Both the position numbers and the translations under genes were made by a program. Positions 8,384-22,328 of a DNA stretch of 64,000 bases are shown piece after piece. The DNA is from Bacillota bacterium (GTDB lineage: Bacteria; Bacillota; Sulfobacillia; Sulfobacillales; Sulfobacillaceae). The stretch's first letter is position 1. The number at the start of each line of letters is the position of its first letter. The notes under the pieces are model-generated. The model saw nothing but the letters and a program-made list of their open reading frames with translations, ran no database searches and was not told where the DNA came from. The stretch lies in assembly GCA_021797825.1 (NCBI GenBank), contig JAJZZA010000001.1:42569-106568 (forward strand), read 5' to 3'.

Positions 8384-9769
8384 ATGGACCGTCCAATCCC
8401 CCGCTTGGTGATTGCCGGAACGCATAGCGGGGTGGGTAAAACCACCATCGCCGCCGGTTTGATGGCGGCGTTTCACCTGCGTGGGCTCAGCGTGCAGGGA
8501 TTTAAGGTGGGGCCGGATTATATCGATCCGACCTTTCTTACCCTGGCCACTGGCCGCCCCGCCAGAAATCTTGACAGTTGGATGGCAGGGAGGCACATGC
8601 CGGGCCTCTTTCAACGCGCGGCCGAGTGGGCCGACCTGGCCATCATCGAGGGGGTGATGGGCCTTTATGATGGCCGCGGACCGCTTGACGACACGGCCAG
8701 CACGGCGGATGTCGCCCGCCGGTTAAAGGCCCCGGTGATCTTAGTGGTCGACGGCGGCGGCGCCGCCCGCAGCGTGGCCGCGACCGTGCTGGGATTTCAA
8801 ACCCTGGATCCGCGGGTCGCGCTGCGCGGGGTGATTGTCAACCGGGTTTCCAGCGACCGGCATGGCCAACTTATCCAGTCCGCCGTCGAATCCGTAACCG
8901 GCCTCCCGGTCTGGGGATGGCTCTTGGCCAGCGAGCCGGTTAGACGTCCTCGCCGCCACCTGGGGTTGATTCCGGCCGGAGAAACGCAGGACGCGCCAAC
9001 CTGGGTAGCCGGTTTGGCCGCTGTTTTGAGCCGGGCGTTGGACCTCGACCGGCTATGGCAACTGGCGCAATCCGCCCCTGCGGTTTTCACTGCGGCAGGG
9101 GCAGGATTTCCCGGCGATCCTGAGCCGGCGCGCATGCGCTTGGCGGTGGCCAGGGATGCCGCGTTCAACTTTTACTATCCCGAAAATCTTGAACTGCTGG
9201 TTCATATGGGCGCCGAGATCGCCGAGTTTAGCCCGTTGGCGGGGGAGCCTCTGCCCGTTGGCAGCGACGCGCTCTATTTGGGGGGAGGGTTTCCCGAGGA
9301 GTTTTTGCCGGATTTGGGGGATGCGCGCTATCTGGCTGCGATCCGGTATCCGCTGCAGCAAGGTCTGCCGGTTTTGGCCGAGTGCGGCGGCTATCTCTAT
9401 CTGGCGCGCTCGATTACGACCGATCGCCATACGATGCCCGGGGTGGGGATGGTACCCGCCGCGGCGGTGCTGACGGACCGTTTGGCCGGGTTGGGCTATC
9501 GGGAGATCACCGCGGCGGCGCCGTCTTGGCTTTTGCCGGCGGGCGAGCGCATCCGCGGCCACGAATTCCATTATGCCGACATGCGCTTTCCGGGTGACGG
9601 GCCGACCGCTCCCGCCTGGCAGTGGACACGGTCAGGCCGGGCGATTCGCGACGGACACCTGACTCCTACGCTGGCTGCGGGATTTCCCCATCTGTATCTG
9701 CTGTCCGCTCCCTGGGTGGCCAAACGGTTGATTGCCGCGGGGCAACGCTATCGGCGCCTCCTCCGTTAG
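8384..9769 (+). CDS. cobB: Cobyrinate a,c-diamide synthase (CobB/CbiA)
   Basis: Glutamine-dependent amidation of the a and c carboxylates of (hydrogeno)byrinic acid. The 461-residue protein has an N-terminal dethiobiotin-synthase-like ATPase with P-loop GTHSGVGKTT (residues 12-21). A C-terminal class-I glutamine amidotransferase follows, with YLGGGFPEE and the nucleophile loop AECGG (Cys334). The frame is open upstream through the adenosyltransferase gene, but the ATG at 8384 follows GGGAGGGG and puts the P-loop at the usual distance. It is the last gene of the cobalamin operon. With CobN present, the aerobic, late-cobalt substrate is the likelier one. No terminator with a T-run was recognised after it. 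Confidence 0.93.
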   Translation: MDRPIPRLVIAGTHSGVGKTTIAAGLMAAFHLRGLSVQGFKVGPDYIDPTFLTLATGRPARNLDSWMAGRHMPGLFQRAAEWADLAIIEGVMGLYDGRGPLDDTASTADVARRLKAPVILVVDGGGAARSVAATVLGFQTLDPRVALRGVIVNRVSSDRHGQLIQSAVESVTGLPVWGWLLASEPVRRPRRHLGLIPAGETQDAPTWVAGLAAVLSRALDLDRLWQLAQSAPAVFTAAGAGFPGDPEPARMRLAVARDAAFNFYYPENLELLVHMGAEIAEFSPLAGEPLPVGSDALYLGGGFPEEFLPDLGDARYLAAIRYPLQQGLPVLAECGGYLYLARSITTDRHTMPGVGMVPAAAVLTDRLAGLGYREITAAAPSWLLPAGERIRGHEFHYADMRFPGDGPTAPAWQWTRSGRAIRDGHLTPTLAAGFPHLYLLSAPWVAKRLIAAGQRYRRLLR

Positions 9770-10252
9770 CGCAATGCGGCTTGCGCCGCCGGCTCGCCAG
9801 CCGCCGCGAGGTGTGGCGCGGTTTCGCCCAAAAAGCGTGACTAGCCCTTTTCGACCGGGTGGAACGGGCGGGGCCGGATGACCGGCTGCAGGCGTGCGGA
9901 CTGATCGCCGTACCTAGCCGAACAACAAATTCAGCGAACAATATAATAAATATTCTCAAATCTCGGCATCCATGCTATAATTGTTTTGGACCCGTTGAAT
10001 AATCTGCCGATAGCTCCAACGAACCATCATGGCGTGCGTGAGTGCTGCATAGCATAGGGTGTGGCAAAGCGCCTTCGTATACCTCTGGCGATATTTTCGG
10101 TGCAGGCGACGTGCTTATCCGGATTGTTCCGATAAGGCTGTGGGACGACGTGTTCCTAAGGAGGGGTTGTGGGTGTATGTGATACCGTGTGGCCGAATTT
10201 TCGCGTTGTCGTGCCGTCAGGCAGGATGGTGTTGGACAGAGGAGGGGCCGCC
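9770..10252 (+). other. Intergenic region: AT-rich promoter and long untranslated leader
   Basis: No convincing gene. Bases 9925-9985 are strikingly AT-rich for this genome and contain a promoter candidate (9953-9981). The ~260 bases after it would be a long 5' leader of the small membrane-protein gene. It includes a hairpin with arms CTTATC (10114-10119) and GATAAG (10131-10136), and a good AAGGAGGGG (10158-10166) followed by a short GTG-initiated reading frame in phase with the downstream gene. I looked for a B12 box and other common riboswitch cores and recognised none. Confidence 0.5.
9953..9981 (+). promoter_or_regulatory. Sigma-A-type promoter candidate
   Basis: TTCTCA (9953-9958), 17-base spacer, TATAAT (9976-9981): a perfect -10 and a 4/6 -35 within an AT-rich patch. 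It would transcribe the leader and the 63-residue membrane protein at 10253, a unit closed by the terminator at 10451. Confidence 0.55.
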
Positions 10253-10444
10253 ATGCAGTGGATGACACGCAGTCTTTTGGCCATCGCGGCGCTGTTGGTC
10301 ACCGTGAACGGGGGGTACTGGGAATGGCACCACCGCTTGCTGGCGGGTGCGTTAATGGTGGTGACGGGAATTGTCGGGCTGTTGATTGCGGCCGGCGCAA
10401 CGGCTGCGCACGGTGACGACGACCCGGCCGAAGTGAAATCTTAA
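10253..10444 (+). CDS. Small two-helix membrane protein of unknown function
   Basis: I do not recognise this 63-residue protein. It has two hydrophobic segments (about residues 6-20 and 29-51) joined by a short WEWHHR loop, then a short acidic, histidine-containing tail (HGDDDPAEVKS). It is predicted to be an integral membrane hairpin. The ATG at 10253 follows GGAGGGG (10241-10247). A longer reading from GTG 10169 (91 residues) also has a ribosome binding site (AAGGAGGGG), but its extra N-terminus looks non-coding. It is monocistronic: promoter candidate at 9953 and strong terminator at 10451. A real gene is supported by this signal arrangement rather than by homology. Confidence 0.6.
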   Translation: MQWMTRSLLAIAALLVTVNGGYWEWHHRLLAGALMVVTGIVGLLIAAGATAAHGDDDPAEVKS

Positions 10445-10450
10445 GACATC

Positions 10451-10489
10451 GATGGGCGCCAGCGGGAACCGGGCTGGCGCCCATCTTTT
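10451..10489 (+). terminator. Intrinsic terminator after small membrane protein
   Basis: Perfect 13-bp stem: GATGGGCGCCAGC (10451-10463) pairs with 10473-10485 around a 9-base loop. TTTT follows at 10486-10489. It lies 6 bases after the stop codon. Confidence 0.9.
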
Positions 10490-10823
10490 CATGAACTCTC
10501 CCGCCAACGAGCCTTGACGGGTTGCGGCGGGGGTTTCTGGGGCCGCCCTCGGAAGTTCCTGATCGTACGACCGTTGCGCCGCGCCATGCGGCCTCGTGCG
10601 TCCGATACCAGACTCCCCAGGCGTCGATTCGGACCGCTCCGGCCCTATGGCCTGATGATCGAACAAAAGTTTCGGCATGTCGAGCCCTGCGGGCCTCGCC
10701 CGCGTGCCGCCCGCTTGTTTTCGCGGCCAAGCAGGGGAATGCGCGGGTGGTGTGTTCAACGGAAAGTTCTCTCGTCGACTGCGCTACAATAGGATTTAAA
10801 AAGATGGCGGGAGATGGGAACGG
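10490..10823 (+). other. Intergenic region before ddl
   Basis: 334 bases with no recognisable gene. Near its end a TACAAT (10785-10790) could be a -10 for ddl, but no -35 lies at the right distance. A small GCGGG/CCCGC hairpin occurs near 10690-10712. Nothing else was seen. Confidence 0.4.
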
Positions 10824-11882
10824 ATGGCGTTGGTTCGGGTACTGGTCATGATGGGCGGGCCCTCAAACGAACATGACGTGTCGCTGGCCAGCGGGGAGAT
10901 GGTGTTTAAGGCCTTGGCGGCCAGACCGGAGATGGAGGTCAAGGCTCTGACCATCGGCCGCGACGGGCAATGGCGATTGGCGGATGCGCCGGACCATGCC
11001 TGGCCCAAACCGGGCGCGGCGGGCGGGCAGGTGGTACCGCGTGCGTACGCCATCGACGGGGTTCGGCTGTTGGCCGAGGCGGATGTCGCGTTTTTGGCGT
11101 TTCACGGATCATTTGGCGAAGACGGGACGCTGCAAGGTCTCATGGAAGCGATGGGATTGGCCTATACCGGGAGCGGGCCCTTGGCGTCGGCGCTGGCCAT
11201 GAACAAGGCTAAGGCCAAAGAGATGCTGGGATTGTATGGACTCGCGGTGCCGCGTGCCATGCAACTCTCGCGGAGGGTGCTCAGCCAGGCGATGGAGAAT
11301 TCAGTGGCGGCGGTCGAGGCTAATTTGCCCTATCCGCTGGTGGTCAAACCCAATGCGGGCGGTTCCTCGGTAGGGGTTCGCCTGGCGCCGGACCGGGAGC
11401 AGCTGCGGGCGGCTTTAGAGGACGCGGCGCAATACGATCTCGATGTGCTGGTCGAGGAGAAACTGGTCGGACGCGAAATGACGTGTGCGGTTTTGGAGGA
11501 ATTCGACGGCAGCGTCCGCGCCTTGCCGGTTATTGAGATTGTACCCAAGAAAGGGGCTTTCTTCGATTTTGCCTCGAAATACGAGGATGCCGGAGCTGAT
11601 GAAATCTGCCCCGCGCAGATTACCGACGAGGAGGCCGCCGCGATTCAGCAGGCAGCGGTTCGCGCTCATCAGGCCCTGGGTTGTCAGGGCTTCTCCCGCA
11701 CCGATATGTTTTTGACCGCTCGCGGCCCGGTTGTGCTAGAGGTCAACACCATCCCGGGCATGACGCCCAACTCGCTGTTGCCCAAGGCGGCCCGCGCCGC
11801 CGGGATCGCGTTCGATGCGCTCATGGCCCATCTGATTGAGCTGGCGCGTTTGCGTCAAACCCGCCGGCTGGGGAAGGACTGA
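10824..11882 (+). CDS. ddl: D-alanine--D-alanine ligase
   Basis: ATP-dependent joining of two D-alanines for peptidoglycan precursors. The 352-residue ATP-grasp protein begins VLVMMGGPSNEHDVSLASG, the typical GGxSxEhxVSL start, and contains FHGSFGEDGTLQG, VVKPNAGGSSVGV and the C-terminal metal/substrate loop EVNTIPGMTPNSLLPKAA. Length is normal. The start ATG 10824 follows CGGGAG. Tag follows 10 bases downstream, so the two are probably cotranscribed, although functionally unrelated. The motif around GGSSVGV and the family loop indicate D-Ala-D-Ala rather than D-Ala-D-Lac activity, but this is inference. Confidence 0.95.
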   Translation: MALVRVLVMMGGPSNEHDVSLASGEMVFKALAARPEMEVKALTIGRDGQWRLADAPDHAWPKPGAAGGQVVPRAYAIDGVRLLAEADVAFLAFHGSFGEDGTLQGLMEAMGLAYTGSGPLASALAMNKAKAKEMLGLYGLAVPRAMQLSRRVLSQAMENSVAAVEANLPYPLVVKPNAGGSSVGVRLAPDREQLRAALEDAAQYDLDVLVEEKLVGREMTCAVLEEFDGSVRALPVIEIVPKKGAFFDFASKYEDAGADEICPAQITDEEAAAIQQAAVRAHQALGCQGFSRTDMFLTARGPVVLEVNTIPGMTPNSLLPKAARAAGIAFDALMAHLIELARLRQTRRLGKD

Positions 11883-11892
11883 GTCGGCGGGG

Positions 11893-12489
11893 ATGGAGAC
11901 GGACCATGGAGAACGCCTGCCGCGATGCGGGTGGGTCAACGCCGACCCGCTCTATGTGGCCTATCATGATGACGAGTGGGGCGTGCCCGTGCACGACGAG
12001 CGCGCTCTATTCGAAATGTTGATTCTGGAAGGAGCTCAGGCGGGTCTGGCTTGGTACACGGTCCTCAAGAAACGGCCGGCTTACCGGGAGGCGTTTGCCC
12101 AATTTGACCCTCGCCAGGTGGCCAGCTATGACGAGACGCAGGTGGTTCGGCTGATGAATCAGACCGGGATTATCCGCAACCGGGCGAAAATCCGCGCGGC
12201 CATCGGCAACGCCCAGGCGTTTGTTCGCGTGCAAGAAGAATTTCACAGCTTTTCGGACTATCTGGCAAGTTTGGCCGGGCCCACCCCAATTATCGGGCAT
12301 TGGCCCCGACAACAGGACGTTCCCGCACGGACCGCCTTATCCGAGCGGATAAGCCGCGATTTGCGGCAGCGCGGCTTTGTCTTTGTGGGACCGACGATTT
12401 GTTACAGTTACCTGCAGGCGGTCGGGGTGGTGATGGATCACGTGACATCATGCTATCGCTACCGGGAATTATCCCCGAACCGGGGGTAA
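11893..12489 (+). CDS. tag: DNA-3-methyladenine glycosylase I
   Basis: Base-excision repair enzyme that removes 3-methyladenine. The 198 residues carry the Tag signature: N-terminal CGWVNADPLYVAYHDDEWGVPVHD, the catalytic-Glu segment LEGAQAGLAW, and a C-terminal VMDHVTSC. The N-terminal Cys and His plus the C-terminal His and Cys form the family's structural zinc site. The frame stays open upstream into ddl, but ATG 11893 follows a GGCGGGG ribosome binding site and matches family length. It is the last gene before the rplJ leader. Confidence 0.92.
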   Translation: METDHGERLPRCGWVNADPLYVAYHDDEWGVPVHDERALFEMLILEGAQAGLAWYTVLKKRPAYREAFAQFDPRQVASYDETQVVRLMNQTGIIRNRAKIRAAIGNAQAFVRVQEEFHSFSDYLASLAGPTPIIGHWPRQQDVPARTALSERISRDLRQRGFVFVGPTICYSYLQAVGVVMDHVTSCYRYRELSPNRG

Positions 12490-12597
12490 AAGCGGTCGGT
12501 CGGCGCCACTTAGGGGTCAACCACCCGCGCCCGTGGGCTATGGCTATCCCGTGATGAAAATAGCGGGGCCGAGGAACGGACAGGCGGTTGATGTGAC

Positions 12598-12626
12598 TTG
12601 ACAAGACTGGGTTCGATGCGTATTGT
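12598..12626 (+). promoter_or_regulatory. rplJ-rplL operon promoter
   Basis: TTGACA (12598-12603), 17-base spacer, TATTGT (12621-12626). Transcription would start near 12633, just ahead of the L10-binding leader, and drive rplJ-rplL and probably rpoB-rpoC. Confidence 0.8.
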
Positions 12627-12636
12627 CAGCAACGAA

Positions 12637-12683
12637 ACCCAAGACGACGGGCGCTGCCGTCCAGCTTAATATCCCGTCCAGGT
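12637..12683 (+). ncRNA. Ribosomal protein L10 leader (L10-L7/L12 autoregulation site)
   Basis: This matches the L10-leader architecture. An outer ACC (12637-12639) pairs with GGT (12681-12683). A kink-turn-like internal loop containing AAGAC separates this from stem GACGGG/CCCGTC (12646-12651 with 12673-12678). An inner hairpin GCTG/CAGC (12653-12656 with 12662-12665) and the conserved CTTAAT (12665-12670) complete it. In Bacillus relatives the L10(L12)4 complex binds this RNA to repress its own operon. Confidence 0.85.
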
Positions 12684-12710
12684 GATAGCGCGATGCGAAT
12701 TTTTCGTGTC

Positions 12711-12744
12711 CCTCTCCCTTTGTCTGGGTGGAGGTCATTTTTTT
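12711..12744 (+). terminator. Attenuator between L10 leader and rplJ
   Basis: CCTC-T-CCC (12711-12718) can pair with GGG-TG-GAGG (12726-12734) around a 7-base loop, followed by seven T (12738-12744). It lies downstream of the L10-binding motif and upstream of the rplJ ribosome binding site, as expected for a terminator favoured when L10 binds. Confidence 0.65.
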
Positions 12745-12761
12745 GGGGGAGGTGAATCGTT

Positions 12762-13286
12762 GTGCCAACAGCACAAAAGGCGCAGGTCATCGAGGAGACG
12801 CGACAAGCCTTGGCATCCGCTCAAGGCGCCGTGCTCGCCGACTACCGAGGATTAACCGTCCGCCAGTTGGGCCAGTTGCGGGGCAATCTGCGCCAGGGGG
12901 GCGTCTACCTGCGGGTCATCAAGAACACGCTCATCAAACGCGCGGCGGACGAAGCGGGCATCGAAGGGCTAGAGCCCTATCTCCAGGGACCGACCGCGGT
13001 GGCGTTTTCGCCCAGTGACCCGGTGGCGGCGGCCAAACTGATGTCGCAGTCCCTGCGCGAGTTCCGCAAGATGGAAATCAAGGCGGGCATTTTGGGCAAG
13101 ACGGTGATTGACCAGAGCGGGGTTAAAGAGCTGGCAGAGCTGCCGTCGCGGGAAGTGCTCTTGAGCAAACTGGTGGGAACGTTCAATGCACCGATTCAGC
13201 AATTGGTCTGGGTGCTGAACGCACCCCTCGGCAATCTGGCGCGGGCGCTCGATCAGATTCGCCAGCAACGTGAGGCGTCAGGCTAA
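12762..13286 (+). CDS. rplJ: 50S ribosomal protein L10
   Basis: Anchors the L7/L12 stalk to 23S rRNA and is the translational/transcriptional repressor of this operon through the leader at 12637. The 174 residues are of normal length, with the N-terminal DYRGLTVRQLGQLR and VIKNTLIKRA segments and a C-terminal helix that binds L7/L12 dimers. GTG start after GGGGGAGGTGA (12745-12755). rplL follows 49 bases on. Unlike in many bacteria, rplK and rplA are not upstream; tag is. Confidence 0.97.
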   Translation: MPTAQKAQVIEETRQALASAQGAVLADYRGLTVRQLGQLRGNLRQGGVYLRVIKNTLIKRAADEAGIEGLEPYLQGPTAVAFSPSDPVAAAKLMSQSLREFRKMEIKAGILGKTVIDQSGVKELAELPSREVLLSKLVGTFNAPIQQLVWVLNAPLGNLARALDQIRQQREASG

Positions 13287-13335
13287 AACCGCAAGAAAAA
13301 ATTTGGTGTGGCAAGGACGATGAGGAGGGAAATCG

Positions 13336-13722
13336 ATGGCAAAGGTCGAAGAGATTATTGGCATGGTGAAAGAGATGAACGTGTTGGAATTGTCACAGTT
13401 GGTCAAAGCCCTCGAGGAGGAATTTGGCGTAACGGCGGCGGCGCCGGTCGCGGTGGCAGCGGGCCCGGTGGGCGGCGGTGCGGCGGCGGTGCCGGCGGAA
13501 GAGGTTGAGCAGACCGAATTTGATGTCATTCTGACCGCGGTGGGCGACAAGAAAGTCCAAGTCATTAAGACGGTGCGCGAACTGACCGGACTTTCCCTGA
13601 CGGAAGCCAAAGCCATCGTGGATGCCGCTCCCAAGGCGGTTAAGGAAAAGATTTCGAGAGCCGACGCGGAAGCGGCCAAGGCGAAGCTTGACGAGGCCGG
13701 AGCATCAGTGCAGATTAAGTAG
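13336..13722 (+). CDS. rplL: 50S ribosomal protein L7/L12
   Basis: Flexible stalk protein that recruits and stimulates translational GTPases. The 128 residues divide into an N-terminal dimerisation domain ([20 protein letters not shown]), an Ala/Gly/Pro-rich hinge (about residues 36-56) and a C-terminal domain with [24 protein letters not shown] after GAGGAGGG. A long hairpin follows the stop before rpoB. Confidence 0.98.
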   Translation: MAKVEEIIGMVKEMNVLELSQLVKALEEEFGVTAAAPVAVAAGPVGGGAAAVPAEEVEQTEFDVILTAVGDKKVQVIKTVRELTGLSLTEAKAIVDAAPKAVKEKISRADAEAAKAKLDEAGASVQIK

Positions 13723-13740
13723 TTTGGAAAACAAGAAAAG

Positions 13741-13786
13741 CATAAGCCCTCCCCCAGGTGTCTCTTGACCTGGCGGTGGGCTTATG
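13741..13786 (+). promoter_or_regulatory. rplL-rpoB intercistronic hairpin (processing site or attenuator)
   Basis: Long interrupted stem: CATAAGCCC (13741-13749) pairs perfectly with 13778-13786. After a small internal loop, CCAGGT (13754-13759) pairs with ACCTGG (13768-13773). No contiguous T-run follows, only ATACTGTTTTA. In E. coli the same junction holds an attenuator and an RNase III site that sets the stalk/RNA polymerase ratio. A similar role here is inferred. Confidence 0.6.
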
Positions 13787-13908
13787 ATACTGTTTTATCT
13801 TGCCATATTTTATAGACCAATTCATGCTCGTGAGCCTCTAGTCAGACCTCTCTTTCAGTACGCGACGGACGACGGTAATCGTCTAAAGTTCAAAGGAGCT
13901 GAAGCTGA

Positions 13909-17541
<3,633 letters not shown>

Positions 17542-17558
17542 GTCGGGAGGAGCCGCCG

Positions 17559-21032
<3,474 letters not shown>

Positions 21033-21061
21033 CGGGGGCACGGGTTGGAGTTTCGAGTCAA

Positions 21062-21090
21062 TTGACACGACCTGACACGGGTGGTAAAAT
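21062..21090 (+). promoter_or_regulatory. str operon promoter (drives L7Ae-like gene through ribosomal block)
   Basis: TTGACA (21062-21067), 17-base spacer, TAAAAT (21085-21090): near-consensus sigma-A promoter. I found no clear internal promoter or T-tailed terminator between here and the terminator at 41152, so this may serve roughly 20 kb. Confidence 0.85.
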
Positions 21091-21135
21091 GTCCGAGTGT
21101 GTCTAAGCCTGGATCGCCGGGGGGCCATCAACCAA

Positions 21136-21393
21136 ATGGATGCGAACGCATTGCGAGATCCGCGGCAACGGGTTGTCGGGCGGCGTGAAACGCTGAAACA
21201 CGTTGCACGCGGAAATGCGTCCCGCGTCTATATTGCCCGGGACGCCGAGGCGCGAATTGCGGCGGAACTTGCTCAACAATGCGCGGACCGGAAGATTCCG
21301 GTCGAATATGTAGACACCATGACCCAATTGGGGCAGATGTGCGGAATCGACGTGGGCGCAGCGTGCGCCGCGGCCGTTCCGCGGCGGATTTGA
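21136..21393 (+). CDS. L7Ae-like K-turn RNA-binding protein (YbxF type)
   Basis: Small RNA-binding protein of the L7Ae/L30e fold that recognises kink-turns. It is commonly encoded just upstream of rpsL in Firmicutes (B. subtilis YbxF). The 85 residues show RVVGRRETLKHVARGNASRVYIARDA, then EYVDTMTQLGQMCGIDVGAA, the conserved core and C-terminal signature. The frame also contains GTG 21097, but this coincides with the predicted transcription start, so ATG 21136 with GGGGGG upstream is preferred. rpsL follows 21 bases on. Confidence 0.85.
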   Translation: MDANALRDPRQRVVGRRETLKHVARGNASRVYIARDAEARIAAELAQQCADRKIPVEYVDTMTQLGQMCGIDVGAACAAAVPRRI

Positions 21394-21414
21394 GTAGACA
21401 AAGGGGGCGATGCC

Positions 21415-21801
21415 GTGCCGACCATTAATCAATTAATTCGGCATGGTCGCAAGAAGGCCAGCAAGAAGTCGTCCGCGCCGGCACTGCACAGCAATCCGCA
21501 AAAACGCGGGGTGTGCGTCAGCGTCAAAACCGTAACCCCGAAAAAACCAAACTCGGCGTTGCGGAAAGTGGCGCGCGTGCGTCTGACCAACGGCGAGGAA
21601 ATTACGGCGTACATTCCGGGCATCGGCCACAATTTGCAGGAGCACTCGGTGGTGCTGGTGCGTGGCGGACGGGTGCGGGATCTGCCGGGGGTGCGCTACC
21701 ATATTGTGCGCGGCACGTTGGACGCGGGCGGTGTGCAAAAGCGGGCGCAAGGCCGGTCCAAATACGGAGCGAAAAAGAATCAGCCGATGGGGAAGAAATA
21801 A
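21415..21801 (+). CDS. rpsL: 30S ribosomal protein S12
   Basis: Decoding-centre protein. The 128 residues match the family from MPTINQLIR through [17 protein letters not shown] to [16 protein letters not shown]. Lys43, the usual streptomycin-resistance site, is wild type. Position 88 ([10 protein letters not shown]) is Arg where E. coli and most bacteria have Lys, equal to the classic K87R/K88R change. GTG start after AAAGGGGG. rpsG follows after 12 bases. Confidence 0.98.
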   Translation: MPTINQLIRHGRKKASKKSSAPALHSNPQKRGVCVSVKTVTPKKPNSALRKVARVRLTNGEEITAYIPGIGHNLQEHSVVLVRGGRVRDLPGVRYHIVRGTLDAGGVQKRAQGRSKYGAKKNQPMGKK

Positions 21802-21813
21802 AGGGGGAGCAGC

Positions 21814-22284
21814 ATGCCAAGGCGTGGACCCATTACGCCGCGTGAAGTCGTTCCGGATCCCGTATATGGCAGCCCGTTGGTGGCGTCGCTGATCAACAAG
21901 GTCATGCTAAGCGGGAAAAAGAACCTGGCGCAGCACATTGTGTATCGCTCATTTGATATCGTCGCCGAAAAGAGCGGCAAAGATGCGCTTGAGGTGTTTG
22001 AGGCGGCGTTAAAGAACGCGACGCCGATGCTCGAAGTGCGCCCGCGCCGGGTGGGCGGCGCAACCTACCAAGTGCCGATTGAGGTGCGGCCGGCGCGGCG
22101 CTTGTCGCTGGGCATTCGGTGGCTGGTCAATTTTTCCCGCGCGCGCAGTGAGCGCACGATGGAAGAGCGCCTGGCCAACGAGATTCTGGACGCCTCGCAA
22201 AATGCCGGAGGGTCCGTGCGCAAGCGCGATGAGACGCACCGGATGGCGGAATCCAACAAAGCGTTTGCCCACTACCGCTGGTAG
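21814..22284 (+). CDS. rpsG: 30S ribosomal protein S7
   Basis: Primary binder that nucleates assembly of the 30S head and contacts E-site tRNA. The 156 residues begin [20 protein letters not shown] and include [34 protein letters not shown] and the C-terminal [20 protein letters not shown]. Normal length, ATG after GGGGGAGCAG, between rpsL and fusA as in most bacteria. Confidence 0.98.
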   Translation: MPRRGPITPREVVPDPVYGSPLVASLINKVMLSGKKNLAQHIVYRSFDIVAEKSGKDALEVFEAALKNATPMLEVRPRRVGGATYQVPIEVRPARRLSLGIRWLVNFSRARSERTMEERLANEILDASQNAGGSVRKRDETHRMAESNKAFAHYRW

Positions 22285-22328
22285 CGGGGTCCCCATAGGG
22301 CCCAACGAAAGAAGGGAGTTTCCCCACA

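Noticed and set aside
10169..10252. Longer GTG start for the small membrane protein
   Set aside because: It has a ribosome binding site, but the added 28 residues look non-coding and the ATG at 10253 has a stronger context. A leader peptide is possible.
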